DNA from: Paenibacillus xylanexedens
Lineage (GTDB): Bacteria; Bacillota; Bacilli; Paenibacillales; Paenibacillaceae
Assembly (NCBI RefSeq): GCF_001908275.1
Contig: NZ_CP018620.1
Location: forward strand, 6,758,001-6,822,000
Direction: 5' to 3'
Length of the DNA stretch: 64,000 nt
Below are positions 52,974 to 61,764 of this stretch, piece after piece. Position 1 is the first letter of the stretch, and each line of letters opens with the position of its first letter. Position numbers and translations under genes: made by a program. A model generated the notes under the pieces. It made no database searches. It was given only the letters and a program-made list of their open reading frames with translations, and had not been told where the DNA came from.

Positions 52974-53009
52974 ATAAAAATGTCCCCTCTTCGACCTGAA
53001 GAAAGGACA
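52974..53009 (-). terminator. terminator of the arsR-family gene
   Basis: TGTCC (52981-52985) and CTTC pair with GAAG and GGACA (53005-53009). The minus strand then reads TTTTTATTTT. Confidence 0.7.
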
Positions 53010-53013
53010 ACAT

Positions 53014-53337
53014 TTAGGAAGGATCTGTGCTCGACTGAGCTGCGGCCTGCAATAACGGTTGCAGAAGTCCTGGAAAGCGCGTTTCCAGATCATCGGATCG
53101 CAGGGTGAGAAAATGCTGAGTGCCCTGCACTCTGACCCGAATAACTCCAGCTTCCCGCAGAGTACGAATGTGGTGCGACATCGTTGACTTCACAACAGGT
53201 GCATGAAAATGACTGCACGGCTGCTCTCCGCTTCTCGCTGCTTCCGCAACAATCCCAAGACGGGTCGGGTCGCTTAACGCATACAATACGGAGGAAAGTT
53301 CAATATCTGACACCTGTGGATGATGTAAAATTTTCAT
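53014..53337 (-). CDS. ArsR-family winged-helix regulator
   Basis: A 107-residue regulator. The helix-turn-helix is in KSTMSHHIRTLREAGVIRVR, with a VLYALSDPTRLGIVAEAA core. There is one Cys (EQPCSHFHAP), and neighbouring His residues might bind metal, though the classic ELCVC motif is missing. The ATG at 53337 follows AGGGG. It is divergent from the MFS exporter gene and likely represses it. A symmetric operator candidate lies between them. Confidence 0.85.
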   Translation of the reverse strand: MKILHHPQVSDIELSSVLYALSDPTRLGIVAEAARSGEQPCSHFHAPVVKSTMSHHIRTLREAGVIRVRVQGTQHFLTLRSDDLETRFPGLLQPLLQAAAQSSTDPS

Positions 53338-53402
53338 ACTGTAGTCCCCTTTTCTCAGACTATCCATTGTATTTTAACACAGATCCATGATATATTTCTA
53401 AT

Positions 53403-53420
53403 GTTCGACACCAATCGAAC
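53403..53420. promoter_or_regulatory. operator candidate for the ArsR-family protein
   Basis: GTTCGA and TCGAAC form a perfect inverted repeat across 6 bases, in the gap between the regulator and exporter genes. Symmetric sites of this kind are usual for ArsR-type repressors. Confidence 0.55.
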
Positions 53421-53542
53421 TTTAATGATTTCGTTATGTAACCCCTGCTGTTAGGCACGGGATTGACATCATATTACATTTTGCAAATGTTACACACCGT
53501 TTCTGAAATGTTGCGAAATACACATCACTTTAGGAGGTTTTT

Positions 53543-54922
53543 ATGAACAACACCGCAACCGCATCATCAGGGGAACGGACCGGAATACAGGAAGGATTAA
53601 TTGTAAGCTTGCTTGGCTTCACCGTTGTACTCGTTGTTATGAATACAATGATGTTTAATCTGGCCCTGCCCAAAATTGCATCCGAATTTATGCTTACATC
53701 CGTCGCTTCCTCATGGATTGTTACAGGGTATTCCATTGTATTTGCCATTTCCTCGATTACGTTCTCACGTCTATCGGATTTCATACCTATTCGTACATTA
53801 TTCACGACCGGGCTTACGTTACTTGGTGCGGCATCCGTTCTCGGGTTCTTCAGTAATCATTTCATCATTTTGCTCATTGCACGTCTGATCCAGGCTGCGG
53901 GTGCAGCATCGGTTCCGGGGCTTGCCATTGTGCTGATTACCCGGTACATTCCACATGATCGCCGGGGTAAATCGATGGCTGTCATCATGTCCGCGAGTTC
54001 ACTGGGGCTTGGACTTGGTCCCGTCATCGGCGGAAGTATTACTCAGTTTCTGGGATGGCATGATCTGTTTATCGTTACGGGATTAACGTTATTCTTGATT
54101 CCTGTATTCTTCAAACTGCTTCCGCGGGAAACACCGCAAAAAGGTTCATTTGACCTGCTGGGTGCCGTGCTTCTTGCCATCGGTACTACCGGTGTGCTGT
54201 TATTCCTGACTTCCCGTCAGTGGTACACGCTTGTTATCGGTGCTGCGGCACTGCTTCTGTTCTGGCTCCGAATTCGGCGCGCGGCAGATCCGTTTGTTCA
54301 ACCTGCTTTATTCAAAGACAAAAAATATATGATGCTCAGCTCGCTGGGGATTGTATCGTACATCAATAACTTCTCAACGCTGTTCCTACTGCCGCAAATT
54401 TTGGCGCATCTGTATGGACTGACACCTGCTCAATCCGGACTCGTCATCTTCCCTGGTGCAGTTGTGTCCATGCTGCTGTCCAACCGGATTGGCCGCATGA
54501 TTGACCGACATGGCAATACGTTACTGTTGAAATTTGCACCATGGTTGCTACTGGCCGCTGCCGGGCTATTCGCCTTATTCGCAGACAATAGTATCTACGC
54601 CATCATGGCTGTCTATGTCTTGCTCAGCGTAGGCTTCTCTTCCCTAACCACCAGCGTGTCCAATGAATTGTCTGGCAATCTGACCATGGATCAGGTTGGC
54701 GCAGGTATGGGACTGTTCCAACTTAGTCAGTTCTTCAGCGGTGCTTTCAGTGTTGCTGTTACTGGTGTAGCATTGACGGCGATGCAAAACTTGCCACTGT
54801 CCTCAGCGTACACCAATATTTTCTGGGGCATGACCGTAGTTGCACTGGCATCCGTTATTTTCTCTCAGGTGTATCTGAGAATGCAGTCACGGAAAGTCAC
54901 GAAAACAAGTCATCAGATCTAA
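53543..54922 (+). CDS. MFS exporter, Tet(L)/Tet(K)-sized DHA2-like
   Basis: A 459-residue transporter with about 14 hydrophobic segments. Motif A-like (ITFSRLSDFIPIRTLF), motif C (SSLGLGLGPVIGGSI) and the opening LDxxxVNVALP-like segment (MNTMMFNLALPKIASEF) are present. The length and topology are those of Tet(K)/Tet(L) antiporters, but that does not prove tetracycline export. An AGGAGG site is near the start. Likely regulated by the divergent ArsR-family protein. A terminator follows. Confidence 0.82.
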   Translation: MNNTATASSGERTGIQEGLIVSLLGFTVVLVVMNTMMFNLALPKIASEFMLTSVASSWIVTGYSIVFAISSITFSRLSDFIPIRTLFTTGLTLLGAASVLGFFSNHFIILLIARLIQAAGAASVPGLAIVLITRYIPHDRRGKSMAVIMSASSLGLGLGPVIGGSITQFLGWHDLFIVTGLTLFLIPVFFKLLPRETPQKGSFDLLGAVLLAIGTTGVLLFLTSRQWYTLVIGAAALLLFWLRIRRAADPFVQPALFKDKKYMMLSSLGIVSYINNFSTLFLLPQILAHLYGLTPAQSGLVIFPGAVVSMLLSNRIGRMIDRHGNTLLLKFAPWLLLAAAGLFALFADNSIYAIMAVYVLLSVGFSSLTTSVSNELSGNLTMDQVGAGMGLFQLSQFFSGAFSVAVTGVALTAMQNLPLSSAYTNIFWGMTVVALASVIFSQVYLRMQSRKVTKTSHQI

Positions 54923-54943
54923 TATCTCATTTAACCAAAAGAA

Positions 54944-54983
54944 GTCAGGAAGGGACCCTCGGGTTCTGAACCTGGCTTTTTTT
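54944..54983 (+). terminator. terminator of the MFS gene
   Basis: GTCAGG (54944-54949) pairs with CCTGGC (54971-54976) and an inner GGACCC pairs with GGGTTC. TTTTTTT follows. Confidence 0.8.
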
Positions 54984-55037
54984 CTACCTATTTTCTATGC
55001 ATGATGCATGTGTCAACTGCCCTCTTCCACTAACACA

Positions 55038-55077
55038 AAAAAGCCCCAAGGATGCGTTCATCACGCTCCTCGGGGCT
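55038..55077 (-). terminator. terminator of the NTF2-like gene
   Basis: AGCCCC (55042-55047) pairs with GGGGCT (55072-55077), with an inner GGA/TCC and GCG/CGC. A run of T follows on the minus strand. Confidence 0.85.
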
Positions 55078-55124
55078 ATTATTTTATGGTTGACCAACTT
55101 CTCTATTCTTCTAAACTGAGTATA

Positions 55125-55574
55125 CTATTCAAACAGGTCCAAACGAAGACGTTTCAAACTTGTATGTTTGATGTACCACTGGCCGTCGATTTTGACAAAA
55201 GTTTCGTGGTAGTGCCCAAATCCGTGGAACGATTTGTTCTCATTGCCCTCCGGGAACGTAACCCAATCTTCCATTGGGGAGATAACCTTTGCTTCGTTCT
55301 CAGATACGAATTCAACTTCGGCGCTATGAACATGATGTACGGTTACGGCAACATCCACCAGATCACGGAATACTTGTACGATCGTATCACGGCCTGTTAA
55401 TACCGGAATTGGATTGCCTTCTGTGCTGAAATCGGCCACTGCATCCGGAGCAAACACATCACCCAAGGTATCCCACTGTTTCGTATCAATATAGCGGCAA
55501 TAACGTGCCTTGGTATTCCGAATGTTTTCCAGCGCGAGCAATTGTTCCAGTCCTGTGATCGTTGATTGGCTCAT
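55125..55574 (-). CDS. nuclear transport factor 2-like (SnoaL-type) protein
   Basis: A 149-residue cone-shaped alpha+beta fold protein. LEQLLALENIRNTKARYCRYID at the N terminus and TVHHVHSAEVEF and FGHYHETFVKIDGQWYIKHTSL later match the SnoaL_4 group. Members bind or convert small molecules such as polyketides or dehydrated sugars. The enzyme role is not clear here. It stands alone with its own terminator, in the same direction as the Rrf2 regulator gene 200 bases upstream, which may control it. Confidence 0.82.
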   Translation of the reverse strand: MSQSTITGLEQLLALENIRNTKARYCRYIDTKQWDTLGDVFAPDAVADFSTEGNPIPVLTGRDTIVQVFRDLVDVAVTVHHVHSAEVEFVSENEAKVISPMEDWVTFPEGNENKSFHGFGHYHETFVKIDGQWYIKHTSLKRLRLDLFE

Positions 55575-55620
55575 GTGTTGTCCCTCCAGAGATGTAAAAT
55601 GTGATGTAAGATTAGGTCAT

Positions 55621-55639
55621 GTATGTATGCATACTATAC
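55621..55639. promoter_or_regulatory. palindrome in front of the NTF2-like gene
   Basis: GTATGCATAC (55625-55634) is a perfect 10-base palindrome, flanked by GTAT and ATAC. It lies about 50 bases upstream of the NTF2-like gene and is a possible Rrf2 site. Confidence 0.4.
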
Positions 55640-55785
55640 CTTCCTTATTGTACCATTCGCCTTCTATTAGGTACAACGATACAAAAAATCTTTCCTTACC
55701 TCTCGCGAGGTTGGGGAAAGATCTGGATATACCTATGTGGCAGACGAGTTAACCACGTCGATTGAAGCTTCACTTCTAGTGCAAG

Positions 55786-56193
55786 TTACAGGGAGTGTGC
55801 ACCCTTCATCTGGGAAGCCAGTTCCGACATTTTTTTATTGCTCAAAAAACCTTCCATCTCTTCTTCCGCCTGCACCATCACCTGCTGGATCAAACAGCCT
55901 GCGTTATGATTCTGGGAACATTCGAACAGGGACGCCTGACCTTCAATCGCATGAATGATCTCCAGGAAAGAAGGATCCGGATTTTTACGACTAAGCCGGT
56001 AGCCACCATTGGCGCCAGAAGTTGATTCGATCATGCCCGCCTTAACCAATTTGGTCAATATTTTGGACAGATAGGTTGGTGATACCTTCTGCAATTCTGC
56101 AAGTTGGTGTACACTAACCAGCTGTTCAGGGGCAGTACTTACAAGATGAAGCATCGTATGCAAAGCATAATTTGTCGCTTTTGAATATTTCAT
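55786..56193 (-). CDS. Rrf2-family regulator
   Basis: A 135-residue winged-helix regulator of the Rrf2/IscR/NsrR family. The start MKYSKATNYALHTMLHLV and SVHQLAELQKVSPTYLSKIL are clear markers. Only two Cys are seen near residue 100 (LFECSQNHNAGC), fewer than the three that hold an Fe-S cluster in NsrR or IscR. Redox or nitrosative sensing is thus possible but not sure. It is upstream of the NTF2-like gene on the same strand. Confidence 0.88.
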   Translation of the reverse strand: MKYSKATNYALHTMLHLVSTAPEQLVSVHQLAELQKVSPTYLSKILTKLVKAGMIESTSGANGGYRLSRKNPDPSFLEIIHAIEGQASLFECSQNHNAGCLIQQVMVQAEEEMEGFLSNKKMSELASQMKGAHSL

Positions 56194-56299
56194 GAGGGCA
56201 CCTCATTATATACGGATTTAATTTATCCATAATAGACTTGATTGAGCTCTGTGTCAAACCACTATACCTCAAGCGCTGGCAACATCGAAAGGATACGGG

Positions 56300-57139
56300 T
56301 TAATTGTGATACAATCCGCGGTAATCCGTAGGTGTCATCCCCTCATGAGCCATGAACTGGCGGTTAAAATAACTGGCATTGGGATACCCCGCTTCCTCCG
56401 CGATTTGTCCAATGTTGGCCGTAGGCCGTTCGAGTAACCATTGCTTCGCCATCTGTAGTCGTGAACGAGTGATAAATTCCATGGGCGTCATCTCCACAGC
56501 ACTCTTGAACATTTTGCAAAAGTAATACGAACTCACACCTGCGAGATCCGCCCAGTCCTGCAACAGGAAAGGTTGACAGGCCTCCTGTTGCATCTGTGGA
56601 AGAAGTGCAAGAACCCGATTCTCCGCCTTACTTGTGGTACGTGTGCTCTTTAAAGGTACTGCATGCTGCACGAACTCGGCAAGTACGGCATAGGTCAGTG
56701 TGGATAGCTGAGCTGGACGCAGCATGGTGTTCTGTTCCGCTTCAGTGAGCAAGGCCAGATGAGCCTCTTCCCAAGAGTTGCGTTGCCGCAGTGTCCACAA
56801 TAGATTGCGATGTAACCCCCGCTCGATCATATAATCATGCAGACGTTCACCGTAAAAATGAACCCATCGTACATCCCATGGATCATCTTCACTACTATAA
56901 TAATGCTGCCGCTGCTGCGGGAAATAGAGAAACGCCTGACCTGCGCGAAGCTCATGTACCACCCCGTCCACTTCCACATATCCCTTGCCCGAAGCCACGT
57001 AGTGAATATTAAAGTTGTTCAGTGCGCCGGCCTCACGCAACACGGAATGCTGGACGTGGTCCATATAATGTCCAACGGACTCGGGATAACAAAAATATGG
57101 AATATCCTGCAGGGTAAGCAATACGGTTTGTCTCATCAT
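56300..57139 (-). CDS. AraC-family regulator of the sugar-dehydrogenase cluster
   Basis: A 279-residue regulator with an N-terminal cupin-like sensing domain (IHYVASGKGYVEVDGVVHEL) and two C-terminal helix-turn-helix motifs (LQDWADLAGVSSYYFCKMF and IGQIAEEAGYPNASYFNRQF). It is divergent from the Gfo/Idh/MocA gene at 57258 and the aldo/keto reductase gene after it. I infer that it activates these two genes in response to a sugar. Confidence 0.88.
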   Translation of the reverse strand: MMRQTVLLTLQDIPYFCYPESVGHYMDHVQHSVLREAGALNNFNIHYVASGKGYVEVDGVVHELRAGQAFLYFPQQRQHYYSSEDDPWDVRWVHFYGERLHDYMIERGLHRNLLWTLRQRNSWEEAHLALLTEAEQNTMLRPAQLSTLTYAVLAEFVQHAVPLKSTRTTSKAENRVLALLPQMQQEACQPFLLQDWADLAGVSSYYFCKMFKSAVEMTPMEFITRSRLQMAKQWLLERPTANIGQIAEEAGYPNASYFNRQFMAHEGMTPTDYRGLYHN

Positions 57140-57257
57140 AGCCGGTTCTCCTTGATCAACAATATTGTGTTAACTAACTTCAATATATTATCATTTTAAT
57201 TCATTGATCTATTCTTTATAATCACAATATACATTCATAAACGGGAGGATACAACAC

Positions 57258-58262
57258 ATGAATTCAGTTCAAAAATTGCGTTGGGGCATTCTTGGTAGCG
57301 CTAGCATTGCTGTGGAATCCGTCATTCCAGGCCTGCAGCAATCCGAGTTAAATGAAGTAACCGCGATTGCCAGTCGAGACGAAGATAAAGCCAAACAGAC
57401 GGCCGAGAAACTTGGGATCGACAAGGCTTATGGCAGTTATGAAGCTTTGCTCGCTGATGATTCCATTGATGCCGTATATATCCCACTGCCGAATCATCTT
57501 CATCGGGAATGGACGATCCGGGCTGCTGAAGCAGGCAAACATATTTTGTGCGAAAAACCACTGGCTCTGACAGAGCAGGAAGCTCAGGAGATGGTTCAAG
57601 CATGTGCAGATGCAGGTGTGCATCTCGCGGAAGCATTCATGTACCGCCATCATCCACGTTATGAGCAGATCAGGGATATCATTGCCAGCGGTGAGATTGG
57701 TGAGATTCGTGGTATGCACAGCACATTTTCATTTAACAACTCCAATGCATCCGGCAATGTCCGCTTTCGGCGGGATTGGGGCGGAGGTGCACTGTATGAT
57801 ATCGGATGTTATTCCATCAGTGTAGCACGTCTGCTGCTTGGTCAAGAACCAAGTGCAGCCACTGTTATTGGCATGTTCTCCCCACAGCATGATCAAGTCG
57901 ATATGATGGCTTCCGGACTGCTGGAATTCGATAATCACATCGGCGTGACGTTTGACAGCAGCATGTGGGCAGCCTTCCGCAACACATTGGAGGTATTGGG
58001 ATCCGACGGTATTATTGAAGTCCCTTCGGCATTTATCAGCGGACAGGACCGCAGTTCCAACTTCTATGTAACGGCTGGTGGTGAACGCAGAGAGATTGAA
58101 GTCCCGCAAGTGAACCACTACTCTCTACAGGGAGATGATATGGCACGTGCTGTACTTCAGGGCAAGGATCTGCGCTTCGCCCCTTCCGATGCGGTAGCTA
58201 ATATGAAAGTACTGGAAGCTTGCCTTCGTTCAGCGGAAGAACGTACACGAATTACACTATAA
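57258..58262 (+). CDS. Gfo/Idh/MocA-family oxidoreductase
   Basis: A 334-residue NAD(P)-dependent sugar dehydrogenase. Nucleotide-binding start LRWGILGSASIAVESVIPGL, then KPLALTEQEAQEMVQA with the EKP motif (CEKP) and the second motif EAFMYRHHPRYEQI with the catalytic-type residues. WGGGALYDIGCYSI is typical. It is divergent from an AraC gene and 20 bases before the aldo/keto reductase gene, so both work together on a sugar or inositol-like substrate. Substrate unknown. Confidence 0.88.
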   Translation: MNSVQKLRWGILGSASIAVESVIPGLQQSELNEVTAIASRDEDKAKQTAEKLGIDKAYGSYEALLADDSIDAVYIPLPNHLHREWTIRAAEAGKHILCEKPLALTEQEAQEMVQACADAGVHLAEAFMYRHHPRYEQIRDIIASGEIGEIRGMHSTFSFNNSNASGNVRFRRDWGGGALYDIGCYSISVARLLLGQEPSAATVIGMFSPQHDQVDMMASGLLEFDNHIGVTFDSSMWAAFRNTLEVLGSDGIIEVPSAFISGQDRSSNFYVTAGGERREIEVPQVNHYSLQGDDMARAVLQGKDLRFAPSDAVANMKVLEACLRSAEERTRITL

Positions 58263-58282
58263 TTGAGAGGATGAACTGACTT

Positions 58283-59230
58283 ATGGAATATATCGAAATT
58301 GCTGGTACAGGTAAACGTGTCTCCAGATTGATTAAAGGAACCGATTATTTCGTGCATAATGCCTACGATAAAGCAGCTACGAACATGGATGCTTTTCTGT
58401 CGATTGGCGGTAACACTGTAGATACAGCACATATTTATTGTGGTGGACAGAGTGAAGAAGTCCTTGGTCGTTACATGAAGGAACGTGGTAACCGCGACCA
58501 GATCGTCATTCTCACCAAAGGCGCGCATCATGACCAGAATGGGCCACGTGTGAACGCTGATGCCATCCGCAGTGACTTGATGGAAAGTCTGGAGCGTCTT
58601 CAGACAGATCACGTAGAGATGTATGCCTTGCACCGCGATGATCCCAATACCCCTGTCAGTGTTATTCTTGAAGCACTGAACGAACATATTGAATCCGGCA
58701 AAATCGGCGCAATTGGCGCATCCAACTGGACCTGGCAGCGGCTCGAGGAAGCCAATGCATACGCTGCGGCAAATGGCCTGAAGGGCTTCACATTCAGCAG
58801 TCCAAATCTCAGTCTCGCCAAAGCAAACGAACCTTTCTGGGAAGGCTGTGTGTCAGCAGATGCAGAGACGCTGGCATGGCATGAGCAAACCAAACTACCA
58901 TTGCTATCCTGGTCCTCCCAAGCACGTGGTTTCTTCACTGGAAGATTCACACCTGAAGTTCGGGATAACGAAGATCTGGTGCGTGTATTCTACAGTGATG
59001 ATAACTGGAAACGGTTGCATCGGGCTGAACAATTGGCTAATTCCAAGAAAACAACACCAATCCAGATTGCACTTGCTTATGTATTGAATCAGACGTTCCC
59101 AACCTGTGCGCTGATCGGAGCCCAGAATCAGGCAGAACTGCTCTCCTGTGACGAAGGATCACGCATCACGCTTACTCCTGCTGAAATCGCATGGTTGGAT
59201 CTGGGCAGTGATGTACCGGCTGGCATCTAA
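58283..59230 (+). CDS. aldo/keto reductase
   Basis: A 315-residue aldo/keto reductase. The active-site region DTAHIYCGGQSEEVLGRYM carries Asp and Tyr, with the Lys in ILTKGAHHD and a His in YALHRDDP. LLSWSSQARGFFTG and VLNQTFPTCALIGAQN are NADP-binding C-terminal parts. A GAGAGG-like site is close to the ATG. It is co-transcribed with the Gfo/Idh/MocA gene. Substrate unknown. Confidence 0.88.
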   Translation: MEYIEIAGTGKRVSRLIKGTDYFVHNAYDKAATNMDAFLSIGGNTVDTAHIYCGGQSEEVLGRYMKERGNRDQIVILTKGAHHDQNGPRVNADAIRSDLMESLERLQTDHVEMYALHRDDPNTPVSVILEALNEHIESGKIGAIGASNWTWQRLEEANAYAAANGLKGFTFSSPNLSLAKANEPFWEGCVSADAETLAWHEQTKLPLLSWSSQARGFFTGRFTPEVRDNEDLVRVFYSDDNWKRLHRAEQLANSKKTTPIQIALAYVLNQTFPTCALIGAQNQAELLSCDEGSRITLTPAEIAWLDLGSDVPAGI

Positions 59231-59272
59231 AGAAAATTAATCATTCCATCATTAATTTTGATGACTCTAAGG

Positions 59273-59310
59273 GGCTGATATTCCGCGATAGGGCGTAATA
59301 TCAGCCTTTT
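59273..59310 (+). terminator. terminator after the aldo/keto reductase gene
   Basis: GGCTGATATT (59273-59282) pairs perfectly with AATATCAGCC (59297-59306), followed by TTTT. A second AT-rich palindrome (AAAATTAAT/ATTAATTTT at about 59233-59259) stands just before it. Confidence 0.85.
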
Positions 59311-59401
59311 CTGTTGTGTAAAAGTGATCCACTATTGTAAAACCTATTGCACAATTACCGTATCCCTGTTCACTTTTCCCCACTTGCCCGGGAACAAATA
59401 A

Positions 59402-59441
59402 AGAAGGACTTACCCCAGAACACTTCTCTGAAGATAAGTCC
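59402..59441 (-). terminator. possible terminator of the second Gfo/Idh/MocA gene
   Basis: GGACTTA (59406-59412) pairs with TAAGTCC (59435-59441), with an inner CAGAA/TTCTG. The minus strand then reads TTCTTTATTTG, a weak T run. Confidence 0.5.
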
Positions 59442-59499
59442 CTTATATCATAGATTAAGCCGTATAGAATGTTAGAAATTGCACTGTCATTCGGTTGGA

Positions 59500-60519
59500 T
59501 TACAGTTTAACGATCTGACCTGTTTTCTCGGATTCAAATGCTGCCAAGATCACTTGCAGGGAGCGCAAGCCCTCTTCCCCGGAAATCGCTGGAGGTGTTT
59601 GGGTTACAATCGACTCTACAAATGCGTCAATGACACCACTCGGTACTTGTTTCTCGTTGGTAGCCATGGCACCAACTTTGTACGTCTCAACTGTACCATT
59701 GGTCAGCTCAACGATAACTTCATCGCCTTCCACTGTTCCGATCTTCATAACACCATTCTCGCACCACAGCACTGTACTGTTGTCTCCAGCTCTGTATTGT
59801 GTCCAGCTCGCTACGAGCGTTCCGATCGCTCCGCTCTTCATACGCAGCAAACAAGTTGCGTTATCGTCAACTTTAGTGCCTTCCTTGTGCAGTGTGCTGA
59901 TGAAACCAGCCACTTCAGATACTTCATCATTCAGCAAGTAACGGATGAAGTCGGATTTGTGCACGCCCAGGTCGCCCATAGCGCCCATAATCGCTTCTTC
60001 TTTACGGAAGAACCAGCTTTCAGCTCCGTCCACACTCCATCCTTCCGGACCCGGGTGACCAAATGATGTACGGAAATTCAGGACTTTACCGAGTTTGCCG
60101 GATTCGAGAATTTCTTTTGCTTTCACGTGAGGAGGCATCAAACGCTGGTTGTGTCCAACCATCAAATACACGCCATTTTTCTTGGCAGCTTCGATCATTT
60201 GCTCGCCTTCTTCAGTGGATACTGCCATTGGTTTCTCAACCAATACATGCTTGCCTGCATTTGCAGCAGCAATCGCCATTGGCGCATGCAGATAGTTTGG
60301 TGTACACACACTAACGGCATCCACCGTTTCGTTTGCAAGCAATTCTTCGTAACTGGAATACGCTTTACCGCCGTAAGTCTCGGCCATCTTTTCCGCACGC
60401 TCCACAACCGGATCGGCAAAAGCGACAAGTTCTACGTTCTCATTGGCAGCGTACTCTGGAATATGTCTGCGCTCGGCAATGGCTCCACAGCCGAATACAG
60501 CAACTTTAATTTTACTCAT
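59500..60519 (-). CDS. Gfo/Idh/MocA-family oxidoreductase
   Basis: A 339-residue sugar dehydrogenase. The nucleotide-binding start is IKVAVFGCGAIAERRHIPEY. The EKP motif is in VLVEKPMAVSTEEGEQMIEA. MGAMGDLGVHKSDFIRYL is another catalytic-type block. The start at 60519 has GGAG about 10 bases before it, and a Met two codons upstream is an alternative. It follows the TIM-barrel isomerase gene on the same strand and the two form a catabolic pair, probably for an inositol or a keto-sugar. Confidence 0.88.
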   Translation of the reverse strand: MSKIKVAVFGCGAIAERRHIPEYAANENVELVAFADPVVERAEKMAETYGGKAYSSYEELLANETVDAVSVCTPNYLHAPMAIAAANAGKHVLVEKPMAVSTEEGEQMIEAAKKNGVYLMVGHNQRLMPPHVKAKEILESGKLGKVLNFRTSFGHPGPEGWSVDGAESWFFRKEEAIMGAMGDLGVHKSDFIRYLLNDEVSEVAGFISTLHKEGTKVDDNATCLLRMKSGAIGTLVASWTQYRAGDNSTVLWCENGVMKIGTVEGDEVIVELTNGTVETYKVGAMATNEKQVPSGVIDAFVESIVTQTPPAISGEEGLRSLQVILAAFESEKTGQIVKL

Positions 60520-60574
60520 GTACATAAGTCTCCTTTGACAAATAGATTAGCATTTTTCATGGTTCGATGGTCCA

Positions 60575-61351
60575 TTAGAATTGGTTCAGGTAGTTTTCTT
60601 TCAACCAGTTGTAGCTGTTGGATACGCTCTCAAGCGGAGGGTTCTGACATACGTCTTGTTCCACGATCAGCCATTCCACGCCTGCATTCGTAGCGCCTTC
60701 AATAACCGCTGGCAGGTCAACCGAACCTTGTCCCAATTCCAGTGTTTTCATCTGGCCTTGTTCGTCTTTGCTGAAGTCCTTCAGATGAAGCAGCGGCAAG
60801 CGACCCGCATATTTATTAATATACTCGATCGGATTTTGTCCCGCAAATTGTACCCAACATACGTCCATTTCCACTTTTACCGCTTCCGGTGATGTTTGAG
60901 CGAACATGGCATCAAAGGCATTGGCATCACCAACCTGCCCATGGAATTCAAAGTCATGGTTATGGTATCCAAAGATCAACCCTTGTTTCGCTGCTTCAGC
61001 TCCATATTGTTGTAACTCAGCGAATAGCTTGGTCCAACCTTCTGCATTCTCAGGACGATCTTCTGGCATCAGGTAAGGGCAGATGATATATTGTGCACCA
61101 ATTGTTTTCAGGTAATCGATTTGTTTTTGCAAGTCTTCGCGCATCGCATGTAGTGAAACGTGACTGCTGAATCCTTTCAGTCCAAGTTCATCTAGTAGCG
61201 CTTTCATTTCCTCAGCTGGAATATCGCCATATCCGGCAAACTCCACACCTTCATATCCAAGGGCCGCTACCTTACGCAACGTAACACGAAAATCTGCTGC
61301 AGTTTCATCACGGAGTGTAAACAATTGCAAACCAATATTAAGTTTTTTCAT
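60575..61351 (-). CDS. xylose-isomerase-like TIM barrel protein
   Basis: A 258-residue sugar phosphate isomerase/epimerase. The start LNIGLQLFTLRDE, the GYHNHDFEFHG metal-site motif, VEMDVCWVQFAGQNP and LLHLKDFS fit the AP endonuclease family 2 group. Typical roles are conversion of keto-inositol or ketose intermediates. It is first in a two-gene unit with the Gfo/Idh/MocA gene and is divergent from an AraC gene, with a palindromic intergenic element between. Confidence 0.85.
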   Translation of the reverse strand: MKKLNIGLQLFTLRDETAADFRVTLRKVAALGYEGVEFAGYGDIPAEEMKALLDELGLKGFSSHVSLHAMREDLQKQIDYLKTIGAQYIICPYLMPEDRPENAEGWTKLFAELQQYGAEAAKQGLIFGYHNHDFEFHGQVGDANAFDAMFAQTSPEAVKVEMDVCWVQFAGQNPIEYINKYAGRLPLLHLKDFSKDEQGQMKTLELGQGSVDLPAVIEGATNAGVEWLIVEQDVCQNPPLESVSNSYNWLKENYLNQF

Positions 61352-61522
61352 GTAGGATACACCTCTGTTCTCAAATTTGCTTTCATTGCTCTATCTGGTA
61401 TCATCCTAACGCAAAACAGGCTAGAATGAACATATACAATATAGTCAGAACATGAACTATCTGATCAAATTTTATTTCCATCATTTTGCATCAATTGAAT
61501 GTAGCTAATTTCAACTGAAGAT

Positions 61523-61712
61523 ATTTACACTGGCACTCCGATGACAGAACAACCTTCCGACCGCTGTTATCCCCAGATTTTTTTAATTTCCTTTTCAAAA
61601 GGATAAAATCCGGTGATAAAGGCAAGTTTATGCTTCCGATGCAGCTTTCTTTCAGAAAGCTTTTAACTTCGTTTCTTCAGGTTCTTTCTGTCCTCTCCGT
61701 TTTCGTGTAAAT
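61523..61712 (-). repeat. palindromic intergenic element, copy 2 (190 bp)
   Basis: In inverted orientation relative to copy 1 at 47648. Ends ATTTACAC (61523-61530) and GTGTAAAT (61705-61712). The conserved core includes CTGGGGATAACAGCG and GGAAGGTTGTTCTGTC on the minus strand. Compared with copy 1 it carries an extra segment of about 40 bases with its own hairpin (AGCTTTC/GAAAGCT, near 61643-61662). Confidence 0.8.
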
Positions 61713-61764
61713 GTTAAGTTAAACTTATGATGTAAAAGGATGTACATATTGGGGGATTTTATCT

